In this document: piece by piece, positions 1-5,960 of the stretch
How the letters are laid out: each line of letters opens with the position of its first letter
How positions within the stretch are numbered: position 1 is the first letter of the stretch
From: Deltaproteobacteria bacterium
Lineage (GTDB): Bacteria > Desulfobacterota > DSM-4660 > Desulfatiglandales > HGW-15
Direction of reading: 5' to 3'
Length of the DNA: 5,960 nt
Assembly: GCA_016932235.1 (NCBI GenBank)
Contig: JAFGDF010000147.1
Span: 1-5,960, forward strand
Position numbers and translations under genes: made by a program
Notes under the pieces: generated by a model
The model's input: the letters and a program-made list of their open reading frames with translations, nothing else
Databases searched by the model: none
Told to the model about the DNA's origin: nothing

Positions 1-102
1 TACTTTGCTACCCGGGTCTTCGCCGTAAAAAGGGCTCCCCAGGCCACGGCCCTGAGACCACATGGTGCTATTTTCATGCATTGTGGAAGCCCAGAGGGCC
101 AT
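1..102 (-). CDS. Possible N-terminus of an unidentified protein, truncated by the left edge
   Basis: An open frame begins with ATG at 102-100 and runs to base 1 without a stop, giving 34 residues. It starts MALWASTMHENS and continues with a Gly/Pro-rich stretch, QGRGLGSPFYGEDPGSKV. An in-frame stop at 111-109 makes this ATG the first possible start. The gap to the preceding flavoprotein stop is only 17 bases, in the same direction, as expected for a following gene. The ribosome site is poor: an AAAGG lies about 14 bases upstream. Composition here is near 60% GC, unlike the flavoprotein gene. I do not recognise the family. The plus-strand frame from base 1 is also open, to a TAG at 121-123, so the assignment is tentative. 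The Gly/Pro-rich stretch looks protein-like, and that is the main reason to prefer this strand. Confidence 0.4.
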   Translation of the reverse strand, partial: MALWASTMHENSTMWSQGRGLGSPFYGEDPGSKV

Positions 103-119
103 GAGTGTTTAACAGACCT

Positions 120-1493
120 TTAGATTTTATTTAATATCTTTATGTAAGGCGCTACCATGCCAGGGATAAATTTTCCGTGAATGATTTTTCTTATGGGTTT
201 GATGGATATAAACAGTGAAAAAATAGTATTGTATAATCTCTTTTTTATTTTTCGTTGTGGAAAATTCTTGTAGAATCCAGACCTTTTATAAAAGATATGA
301 TCCGCCCTGAACACGGCGCTGGTCAAATAAATGAAATCCCTGAATATGGCTTTGCCTGCGACCTGATAAAACTTTGACCCAAATTCCAGGTTCTGATAGC
401 TTGCCAGTTCGAGTTCTTTTACAAAGGCCTGGATGTGTCTGGTGATATCCGCTGATGTTTTAAATTCATCTGTTACGATGCCGGAGGTTTTCATGTGCCA
501 GATCTCTGCGAGTGCTTCCAGGGTTTCCCTCAAATTCTGTATCCGGCTTAATGGGCCGGATATGATAAATCCCAACCGTTTGCCCATGAGTACAGGCGCG
601 TGACCATTAAAGAAACTGCGATCCAGAAATCTTTTCCATGTAGATGAAAGGTAATGATCCCTTATAGTAGCCGCGATAATGATAATGTCTGCCTTTTTCA
701 AATTGTCATTATAAAACTTTTGATAACCATCATTCTGTATACATTTATTGTCATACCCGCAGGTGCAGCACCCAATACACCCGTTTTTAATATAGATATC
801 GTGAATATTTTTTATCGCGACCGGCATTGAACTGTATTTAGCAAACACGTCAACCATTCTCGCCAGATTGGTATCTCCTTTTTCCGCGTCCGTGAGTAAG
901 AGGACTTTTTCTTCACATGTGACACTTCTTTGTTCAATCTCCCCGGGTTCATAGGCGAAAGCATCCACATGACTTATCGTATATTTTCTCGCAACAGGTA
1001 TTTTTTGTTCAACCATTTGAATAAACCATTTGTAGAATGTAACCGTTTTTTCTCGCTTATCTAATTGGAAAAAATCATCCATGTTCGCGGAATAGCTTTT
1101 TACGTAAAGGAATCCCAGCTCCTCGCAGATCCCCTGCATATAATTATGAGCAGTATGGTCAAAGAAGTTAATGGAGGTCGTAAAGGATGTTGCGTATTTC
1201 CCTTTGAAAAGATCAAGAGGACACCGTTCAAATATCAGTTCGATGAATCGCTTCATCTGGGAAGGAATGAGCGCATAATATACAGGAAAGGACCAGATCA
1301 CGGCATCAGCCTTGACCATTTTTTCGATGATTTCCCTGAATAAACCTTCATCTTTTTCGATCTTTTTGATCCGGCTGGCTATGTTAATGATTTCAAGGTC
1401 ATGCTCCGGATCCTTTTTGGTGAAATAATGGATGTATTGTAGCGTGATGCTGTGTTTCCCCTTCGGACTGCCGTTAATCACGGAAATCTTCAT
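120..1493 (-). CDS. Tandem-domain NAD(P)H-dependent FMN reductase-like iron-sulfur flavoprotein
   Basis: This is a 457-residue cytoplasmic flavoprotein built from two flavodoxin-fold (NADPH-dependent FMN reductase) units. Domain 1 (about 1-165) has the FMN phosphate loop NGSPKGKHSIT (7-17) and the flavin-edge motif FPVYYALIPSQMKRFIE (69-85). Domain 2 (about 195-365) has a degenerate loop, TDAEKGDTNLAR (201-212). It also has a compact cysteine motif, C239-x2-C242-x2-C245-x5-C251 with an extra C243, matching the CX2CX2CX5C spacing of archaeal-type iron-sulfur flavoproteins. The last 90 residues are basic and aromatic without a clear transmembrane helix; peripheral membrane contact is possible. 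The start overlaps the end of the TetR gene by 20 bp and has its own strong ribosome site, so the two are co-transcribed. By inference it reduces quinones, nitro-compounds or another ligand of the repressor; the substrate is unknown. The family call is firm and the specific role is not. Confidence 0.88.
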   Translation of the reverse strand: MKISVINGSPKGKHSITLQYIHYFTKKDPEHDLEIINIASRIKKIEKDEGLFREIIEKMVKADAVIWSFPVYYALIPSQMKRFIELIFERCPLDLFKGKYATSFTTSINFFDHTAHNYMQGICEELGFLYVKSYSANMDDFFQLDKREKTVTFYKWFIQMVEQKIPVARKYTISHVDAFAYEPGEIEQRSVTCEEKVLLLTDAEKGDTNLARMVDVFAKYSSMPVAIKNIHDIYIKNGCIGCCTCGYDNKCIQNDGYQKFYNDNLKKADIIIIAATIRDHYLSSTWKRFLDRSFFNGHAPVLMGKRLGFIISGPLSRIQNLRETLEALAEIWHMKTSGIVTDEFKTSADITRHIQAFVKELELASYQNLEFGSKFYQVAGKAIFRDFIYLTSAVFRADHIFYKRSGFYKNFPQRKIKKRLYNTIFSLFISIKPIRKIIHGKFIPGMVAPYIKILNKI

Positions 1494-2076
1494 GATTTAA
1501 CACTCCTTTCTTCATCAATTTGTTTAATACAACTGAATGCCCCATCTCCTCCAAAGCATTATCAATAAATTCCTCGGAAACGGATTGGTTCGTGCTGGTC
1601 AATACAGTTAACCCATGGGTATAAATCCACATGTGACAGAGTAGATCCAATAGATCATCATCGGAAAGGTCGGTTAGATGAGTGTCTCTTTTCATGACAC
1701 TGAGCAAAAGATCAGTATCTATCGGAAAGATATGATTCTCAAAATCAAGGGGAACCTTTCCGGATACATAAAGGAGGTCAAAAAGGTTTTTTTCTCTTCT
1801 GGCCATGGCAATGTAGCCAAGGCCGATACTTTTAAAATTGTTGACCTGTTCCGTCTTGCATAACAAATACTTTTCCATAACAAATTCAGATGCCCTTTGA
1901 ATGACTTCCTGTTCAAGTGTTTTCATGGTGGGAAAGCAGGAATATACTGGCTGGGTCGAGCAGTTCAGTGCCTTTGCAATATTCCTGGCGGAAAATGCCG
2001 ATATTCCATTTTTTCTTACAAGCTCGAAAGCTGCATCGATAATCATCTCTTCCCTAATCGTCTTTTTTGGGGGCAT
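1474..2076 (-). CDS. TetR/AcrR-family transcriptional repressor
   Basis: This is a 200-residue one-component regulator of usual TetR length. The N-terminal DNA-binding domain is clear: helix 1 at about 7-23 (REEMIIDAAFELVRKNG), then the helix-turn-helix at about 27-49 (AFSARNIAKALNCSTQPVYSCF). The ligand/dimer domain (about 55-195) is poorly conserved, as is usual, but contains MWIYTHGLTVL (149-159), which resembles the Trp-His-Gly motif of some TetR C-terminal families. The start is supported by AAAGGAG four bases upstream. The gene leads an operon with the flavoprotein and diverges from the MATE transporter. Palindromes overlap its promoter, which implies autorepression relieved by a ligand. 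The ligand is likely a substrate of the neighbouring enzyme or pump, by inference from context. The ligand domain has scattered cysteines (C73, C147) but no recognisable redox-sensor motif. Confidence 0.92.
   Translation of the reverse strand: MPPKKTIREEMIIDAAFELVRKNGISAFSARNIAKALNCSTQPVYSCFPTMKTLEQEVIQRASEFVMEKYLLCKTEQVNNFKSIGLGYIAMARREKNLFDLLYVSGKVPLDFENHIFPIDTDLLLSVMKRDTHLTDLSDDDLLDLLCHMWIYTHGLTVLTSTNQSVSEEFIDNALEEMGHSVVLNKLMKKGVLNHEDFRD
1503..1509 (-). promoter_or_regulatory. Ribosome binding site of the flavoprotein gene, inside the TetR coding region
   Basis: AAAGGAG on the minus strand lies 9 bases before the ATG at 1493. It sits within the last codons of the TetR gene. It supports this start over later methionines and implies coupled translation of the overlapping pair. 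Confidence 0.8.
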
Positions 2077-2080
2077 GCTT

Positions 2081-2087
2081 CTCCTTT
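2081..2087 (-). promoter_or_regulatory. Ribosome binding site of the TetR gene
   Basis: AAAGGAG on the minus strand is followed by AAGC and then the ATG at 2076. The four-base spacing is slightly short, but the match is strong and it fixes the start. The untranslated leader from the predicted transcription start (near 2124) is about 48 bases. Confidence 0.8.
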
Positions 2088-2116
2088 ATGGAATACCATT
2101 AATAATCTCAATGAGT

Positions 2117-2149
2117 GTTATATAATAATTGTTATATAACATATGTTAT
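2117..2149. promoter_or_regulatory. Probable TetR operator: overlapping palindromes with 14-bp phased repeats
   Basis: Two dyads overlap. The first, at 2117-2140, has arms GTTATATAAT and GTTATATAAC around AATT, and 22 of its 24 positions are self-complementary. The second, at 2136-2149, is a perfect 14-bp palindrome, ATAACATATGTTAT, lying in the spacer of the TetR promoter. The motif GTTAT also recurs at 2117, 2131 and 2145, exactly 14 bp apart. TetR dimers bind palindromes of this size. Assignment to the adjacent repressor is inferred from position; no binding data can be read from sequence, and the run is AT-rich, which makes chance dyads easier. Confidence 0.72.
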
Positions 2150-2159
2150 TTTATGTCAA
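2131..2159 (-). promoter_or_regulatory. Sigma-70-type promoter of the TetR-flavoprotein operon
   Basis: On the minus strand, a perfect -35 box TTGACA (2159-2154) is followed by a 17-base spacer (2153-2137) and a -10 box TATAAC (2136-2131), which matches five of six consensus bases. Transcription should start near 2124. The boxes and optimal spacing are read directly. That it is the operon's promoter follows from its position 55 bases before the TetR ATG. Palindromes occupy its spacer and -10, so a bound repressor would exclude RNA polymerase. Confidence 0.8.
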
Positions 2160-2202
2160 CAAAAACCGTCCCACACATCGCAGGTCCAACCAATGCCTCT
2201 CC

Positions 2203-2231
2203 TTGCCAGGATGCAATAAGCCTTCCATAAT
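2203..2231 (+). promoter_or_regulatory. Candidate promoter of the MATE transporter gene
   Basis: TTGCCA (2203-2208) and CATAAT (2226-2231) each match five of six consensus bases with a 17-base spacer, so transcription would begin near 2238. An inverted repeat, CAATAA (2214-2219) with TTATTG (2232-2237), brackets the -10 box. This promoter lies over 50 bp from the main operator, so repressor control of the pump is not proven by geometry. A second, weaker option is TTAATA (2099-2104) with a perfect TATAAT at 2121-2126, which lies inside the operator and would be repressible. Confidence 0.5.
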
Positions 2232-2371
2232 TTATTGAAAATCGTTGCGGCTTTTCTTACAATCTTCAATGATTTTTTGATTGCGCTCTTATGTTGAACA
2301 AGGAAAGCGACAGCCTGTTCTGTGAGAATTCTAATTTAAGGCAAAATCGGAAAGGTAATCAACCATTCATT

Positions 2372-3754
2372 ATGGCAAAGATAACGAGTTCACAGAGTAA
2401 AAGTATTGCTGTAGGCAAGGACTGGACAAAAGGGAGTATTATTCAAAACATCTTACTTATTTCCTGGCCCATGATCGTCCTCGGCGTGCTCTACGCCTTC
2501 AATCTTATTCTTGAGATGATATGGGTGGGAAAATTGGGAGCAGCCTCTATTGCAGGAGTGGGGGTTAGCGGTATTGTCGTCTTACTTGTGGTGGCGGTGA
2601 AAACCGGTCTGGGTGCAGGAGAGACAGCATTGGTGGCTCGTTTTGTAGGCGGGGGTGATATCGCTGAGGCTAATCACGTGGCGGGTCAGGCCTTTGTTAT
2701 CAGTGCTGTTTATGGCGTTATTATAGCGGCAATAGGGATACTTTTTACTGAGCAGATATTCAGCCTTTTTAGTTTAGATGCTGACGCTGTAGCCGAAGGG
2801 ACTACATATCTGCGCATAGTGTTAGCAGGATGGTCAACTGAGGCCTTCTGGATGACCTCCTTCTCCGTCATGCAATTCTCGGGAGATACAATAACTCCTA
2901 TGAAAATAGCGGTTATTATAAGGGTAGTCAATGCGCTGATCTGTCCTTTTATGGTTTTAGGCTGGTGGATATTTCCCCGGCTGGGTGTCAGCGGTGCCGC
3001 TATCACCTATATTTTTACTACCGGATTGGGGATGGTTATCTGCTTCTGGGTCCTATTCACAGGAAAGACCCGCCTGAGGTTGACCTTGAAGGACTTTTAT
3101 CCTGATCTAAAAATCATCTGGCGGATATTAAAGATTGGTATTCCGGCTTCGATTATGATGGTAGGAAAATCCTTTGGTGACCTGATTTTTACATGGTTTA
3201 TGATTCCTTTTGGCACTATTCCTTTGGCCGCTCATAATCTGATATCCAGGATAGAGTCATTCGTAAACACTCCGGGTAGAACTATAGCTAAAGGGGCTGG
3301 CGTGCTGGTAGGGCAAAATCTGGGAGCAAACCAGCCGAACCAAGCCTCCAGGAGTGGTTGGTTGTCGACGGGTCTTGTATCAGGTTTTATGGTACTTTGC
3401 TCAGTGATATTATTGCTGTGGCCTGAAAATATTATCGCTCTTTTCAATGTTGAGCCTTATCTGATACACTTAGGCGCTGTCTTTTTGAAAATATCCATTA
3501 CGGGTTTTCTGGGGATGAGCATTGTCTACGTATTGCAGAGTTGTATTTCTGGAGCCGGCGACACGATGCCACCGATGCTTATCAATTTAGCAATGCTCTG
3601 GATGGTGCAATTACCTCTGGCATTTCTATTGTCGCGGCATACAGGACTTGGGGTGTACGGCGTAAGGTGGGCTATAGTGATTGGAATCGTGATAGGAGCG
3701 ATCGCGTTTATCGTCTACTTCTGGGGTGGCAGATGGAAAAGGAAGAAATTATAA
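2372..3754 (+). CDS. MATE-family multidrug efflux transporter
   Basis: This inner-membrane antiporter of the MATE family exports cationic or aromatic compounds in exchange for Na+ or H+. It has about twelve hydrophobic segments in two homologous halves. The pseudo-repeat shows directly, counting from the ATG at 2372: FSGDTITPM (169-177) in the first half against GAGDTMPPM (394-402) in the second, and ARFVGGGDIAEA (89-100) against GQNLGANQPNQA (314-325). The end is a short basic tail, WKRKKL. The frame is open from an ATG at 2291 (487 residues), but neither ATG has a good ribosome site. I prefer 2372 because it gives 460 residues, the usual family length, and removes a polar extension not typical of these pumps; an AAAGG lies 16 bases before it. 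The gene diverges from the TetR operon and is probably co-regulated with it. The substrate is unknown. Confidence 0.9.
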   Translation: MAKITSSQSKSIAVGKDWTKGSIIQNILLISWPMIVLGVLYAFNLILEMIWVGKLGAASIAGVGVSGIVVLLVVAVKTGLGAGETALVARFVGGGDIAEANHVAGQAFVISAVYGVIIAAIGILFTEQIFSLFSLDADAVAEGTTYLRIVLAGWSTEAFWMTSFSVMQFSGDTITPMKIAVIIRVVNALICPFMVLGWWIFPRLGVSGAAITYIFTTGLGMVICFWVLFTGKTRLRLTLKDFYPDLKIIWRILKIGIPASIMMVGKSFGDLIFTWFMIPFGTIPLAAHNLISRIESFVNTPGRTIAKGAGVLVGQNLGANQPNQASRSGWLSTGLVSGFMVLCSVILLLWPENIIALFNVEPYLIHLGAVFLKISITGFLGMSIVYVLQSCISGAGDTMPPMLINLAMLWMVQLPLAFLLSRHTGLGVYGVRWAIVIGIVIGAIAFIVYFWGGRWKRKKL

Positions 3755-3798
3755 TTATACTTTCTTTGTATTTCTTTGCGAAAATCCGGTAAAACTTA

Positions 3799-5960
3799 TT
3801 AAATGCTCACCGCTTTGTAGATCTTGCAGAGCAGAGCGCGCATCGGCCAGCCGCCAGTGACCGGGTCGAACATGTCCGGATCGTCTGCGGGAGTCAGAAC
3901 GTTGCAGTTGGACTCCCATAGGCCGCCGAGCCATGGCTCCCGGTGCGGCAGTTCCGGATACCACCAGTGGCTCTGCACGTTGATAACGCGCGGGTCGATC
4001 TCGTCCGCGACGCGGGCGCGCTGCCGGATTACGCCCTTTGGAGTTTCGACGAAGACCCAGTCGCCATCTTCGATCCCGTGTTTCGCGGCCGTCTCCGGAT
4101 GGACGTCCATGATCGGCCACGGGTACTGCTCACGCGTCCCGAGCCCGGGCTGCCGATTCTCCGAATGGAACATCGGCCGGAAATTGCCGCCAGTGATGAG
4201 GATATAGGGGTATTCCTTCGCAAGCTCAGGCGTTGAATATGGGCTGATCGGAGGTTCTTCGTAGTATGGAAGCGGATCGTAACCGAGCCGTTCGAGCACA
4301 TTGGAGTACAGTTCGACTTTGCCCGAAACAGTGGCAAATCCGGTCGTCTTGCCTGTACGCGGATTGATCTTGTCATACGTCCAGCGTGCGTCGCTTTTTA
4401 CCATATACGTGCTAGTTGCGGCCTCCTTGAAGGTGAGGCCGACGGGCGCGAGCCTGTAGTCCGCAAGTTCCTCCTCGCTGTTCCACGGGAAATGCTCGCC
4501 GAAGCCCAGCCGCTCGGCCAGGCCCTTCCACATCAGGTATTCCTCACGGCGCTCGCAGATCGGATCAACGGCCCGCTCCGCGATCTTGATTGTCGGTGAG
4601 AAATCCTCGTGCGTTTCGCACATCGGTTTTTCAATCTTGCTCGCCGCGGGGAGCACGTAGTCCGCGAGCATCGCCGTAGGCGTCATGACGAGCTCGCTCA
4701 CGACGGAGAGCTCGAGGTTAGGGCTTTTCAGAGCCTTGTAGATAAGCTTTGTATCGCTCGCGTTCAACAGCGGGTTGCTTCCCCAGGTGATGTTCGCCGT
4801 GATCGGGTACGGGTATCGCTCAAGGATTGCCTTCCAGATGAGCGGCTGCACAGAGAGAAAATTGTGCGCGCTCTGCGGAAACGGCGTTCCGTAAGTCTCC
4901 TCATATATCGGCGCCATAAGCTCATAGCCTGGCCATGTCATCAGCTTAAACCGGTCGGCACCGATCTGTTTTTTTCGCTGCTCGATCGGCAGTGCCTCAG
5001 TCATCTGCAGCATAGAATCGCGGATCGCGTAGGTTCCGCCGATGATGGGTCCAGGACCCTCTGCAGTCTCTGCGCCGCCGACCTTCAGGTTCCCAGTAAG
5101 AGCCCGCAGGCAGACGCGCGCATGCTCGACGCGGATTGCGTTGCGCCCCAGCATGTCCGTTGAGGACGCATCCTTCAACTCCGCGGGGAAATTGGTCGCG
5201 TATATACGCGCGGATTCAATGATGAGGTCCTTTGGAATCCAAGTGATCTCGCTGACTCTTTCCGGCGTGTACTCCGCCGCGCGCGCCTTCAGGTCCTCAA
5301 ACCCGTACGTCCAGTTTTCCACAAACTCTTTATCGTAAAGTTCTTCCTGAATGATGATATTGATCCACCCGAGCAACAGCGCCGTGTCGGTGCCGGGACG
5401 GATGCGCAGCCACAGGTCCACATCGTCGCCCATTGCGGTCTTCCGAGGGTCTATGAGGATGATTTTGACATTGCCTTCGTCGTGCAGTTTTTTCATGCGC
5501 TTCCACGCGAGAGGAGCTGTCTGGCTCATCTCGTTGCCATGGATGACGGCGCATTTTGGATTGCTTCCATGTCGCCCGCCCTGAGCCGTGCCGAGCAGCG
5601 CCATCGAGAGAGCCGCCGTGTTGCAGTGGCAGATCGTCCCCGCGCAGCCGATATTTGAGGGATTGCCAAAGAGGTTGAGAAACCTTGTGCGCATGCAGTA
5701 GATGTCGCTGCGATAAGTGCCCTCCGTTATCGCAAGCGTTTCAGGCCCGTATTTATCCTTCAACTCCCTAAGCTTCGATGCGATCTCATCTAGCGTCTGC
5801 TCCCAGGAGATTTCCTTCCACCGGCCCTCGCCGCGTTCACCGACGCGTTTCAGTGGTTTTTTTAATTGAATATCGCTGTACAGCCATTTGATGTGGTAGG
5901 GCATCCGATCCGCGCATCCCTTGTTCGGGGATGGATAGTCCGGATTGGGCCGCAGCCGGA
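3799..5960 (-). CDS. Molybdopterin (bis-MGD) oxidoreductase, acetylene hydratase-like, N-terminus beyond the window
   Basis: This is the large catalytic subunit of a DMSO-reductase-superfamily Mo/W enzyme; 719 residues are visible and the frame is open to the right edge. The first ATG (5904) is not the start: 18 further in-frame codons include NKGC, the fourth [4Fe-4S] cysteine (5916-5914), and the first three cysteines must lie upstream. Numbering from that ATG: linker PLKRVGERGEGRWKEISW (17-34); metal-ligand region TICHCNTA (90-97) with C92 as the likely Mo/W ligand; cofactor-binding IDPRKT (151-156) and RPGTDTALLLG (169-179); TPTAMLADYVLP (408-419); SGKVELYS (527-534); C-terminal dinucleotide-binding domain from about 565. 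From memory, overall length and the order of segments follow Pelobacter acetylene hydratase closely, but pocket residues differ, so hydratase activity should not be assumed. Related clades include transhydroxylases and dehydroxylases. Composition (about 57% GC in sampled lines) differs from the genes to its left. Confidence 0.93.
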   Translation of the reverse strand, partial: RLRPNPDYPSPNKGCADRMPYHIKWLYSDIQLKKPLKRVGERGEGRWKEISWEQTLDEIASKLRELKDKYGPETLAITEGTYRSDIYCMRTRFLNLFGNPSNIGCAGTICHCNTAALSMALLGTAQGGRHGSNPKCAVIHGNEMSQTAPLAWKRMKKLHDEGNVKIILIDPRKTAMGDDVDLWLRIRPGTDTALLLGWINIIIQEELYDKEFVENWTYGFEDLKARAAEYTPERVSEITWIPKDLIIESARIYATNFPAELKDASSTDMLGRNAIRVEHARVCLRALTGNLKVGGAETAEGPGPIIGGTYAIRDSMLQMTEALPIEQRKKQIGADRFKLMTWPGYELMAPIYEETYGTPFPQSAHNFLSVQPLIWKAILERYPYPITANITWGSNPLLNASDTKLIYKALKSPNLELSVVSELVMTPTAMLADYVLPAASKIEKPMCETHEDFSPTIKIAERAVDPICERREEYLMWKGLAERLGFGEHFPWNSEEELADYRLAPVGLTFKEAATSTYMVKSDARWTYDKINPRTGKTTGFATVSGKVELYSNVLERLGYDPLPYYEEPPISPYSTPELAKEYPYILITGGNFRPMFHSENRQPGLGTREQYPWPIMDVHPETAAKHGIEDGDWVFVETPKGVIRQRARVADEIDPRVINVQSHWWYPELPHREPWLGGLWESNCNVLTPADDPDMFDPVTGGWPMRALLCKIYKAVSI

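Noticed and set aside
31..100. Short inverted repeats (AGGGC with GCCCT at 31-53; GCCC-AGA-GGGC at 89-99) as a terminator for the flavoprotein gene
   Set aside because: Stems are only four to five base pairs, with no T-run on the minus strand after them, and they fall within a possible coding region.
1..123. Plus-strand frame open from base 1 to the TAG at 121
   Set aside because: It is only 40 codons, with no recognisable motif, and would end by running into the convergent flavoprotein stop. The minus-strand alternative has a plausible start and position.
1065..1343. Plus-strand 92-residue frame inside the flavoprotein gene
   Set aside because: It is antisense to a domain with clear FMN-binding motifs, has no ribosome site, and resembles no family I know.
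1897..2139. Plus-strand frames across the TetR start and promoter
   Set aside because: They are antisense to the helix-turn-helix coding region and run through the promoter and operator, so they are chance frames.
120..3798. Mobile element or integrated island with defined ends
   Set aside because: The composition contrast is real, but no transposase, integrase, terminal inverted repeats or target-site duplication was found at either junction.
3824..4376. Several overlapping long frames on both strands in the GC-rich right half (also 4609-5163, 5042-5338, 5330-5584)
   Set aside because: They lie opposite or out of frame with the molybdoenzyme, whose family motifs run continuously across the region. 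Their translations are Arg/Ser-rich, typical of shadow frames in GC-rich genes.
1..5960. CRISPR array, tRNA, rRNA or riboswitch
   Set aside because: No regularly spaced long repeats, cloverleaf arms or recognisable aptamer cores were seen. The only phased repeat is the short 14-bp GTTAT series in the operator.

Overview
The window looks like chromosomal DNA of an anaerobic bacterium. The evidence is a bis-MGD molybdenum/tungsten enzyme of the acetylene hydratase-like type and a two-domain iron-sulfur flavoprotein, both typical of strict anaerobes. Protein style loosely suggests Desulfobacterota or a similar syntroph-like lineage, but the sequence does not settle the taxonomy.

Layout, left to right. 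(1) Bases 1-102 may be the start of a minus-strand gene running off the left edge; its base composition is GC-rich. (2) Bases 120-2076 are a two-gene minus-strand operon: a TetR-family repressor gene (1474-2076), followed with a 20-bp overlap by a 457-residue tandem flavodoxin-fold protein (120-1493) whose second domain carries a compact CX2CX2CX5C cluster motif. (3) Bases 2077-2371 are a divergent control region. A near-consensus minus-strand promoter (TTGACA, 17 bp, TATAAC) has a perfect 14-bp palindrome in its spacer and a 24-bp near-palindrome over its -10, which is a textbook site for TetR autorepression. A separate plus-strand promoter candidate lies closer to the transporter. (4) Bases 2372-3754 (open from 2291) encode a MATE-family multidrug/Na+ or H+ antiporter. 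(5) Bases 3799-5960 are the 3' part of a large molybdopterin oxidoreductase gene on the minus strand. Its reading frame stays open to the right edge and includes the fourth iron-sulfur cysteine, so the true start is outside the window.

Functionally, the TetR, flavoprotein and MATE genes read as a ligand-responsive detoxification cassette: a repressor senses a small molecule, a flavoprotein may reduce it, and an efflux pump expels it. The three genes are clearly AT-richer than the DNA on either side, and both flanking reading frames are minus-strand and GC-rich. The cassette may therefore be an acquired insert between native genes. The molybdoenzyme is probably unrelated to the cassette. Its scaffold resembles acetylene hydratase, but several pocket positions differ, so its substrate is open.

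No tRNA, rRNA, CRISPR array, insertion sequence or convincing intrinsic terminator was seen.
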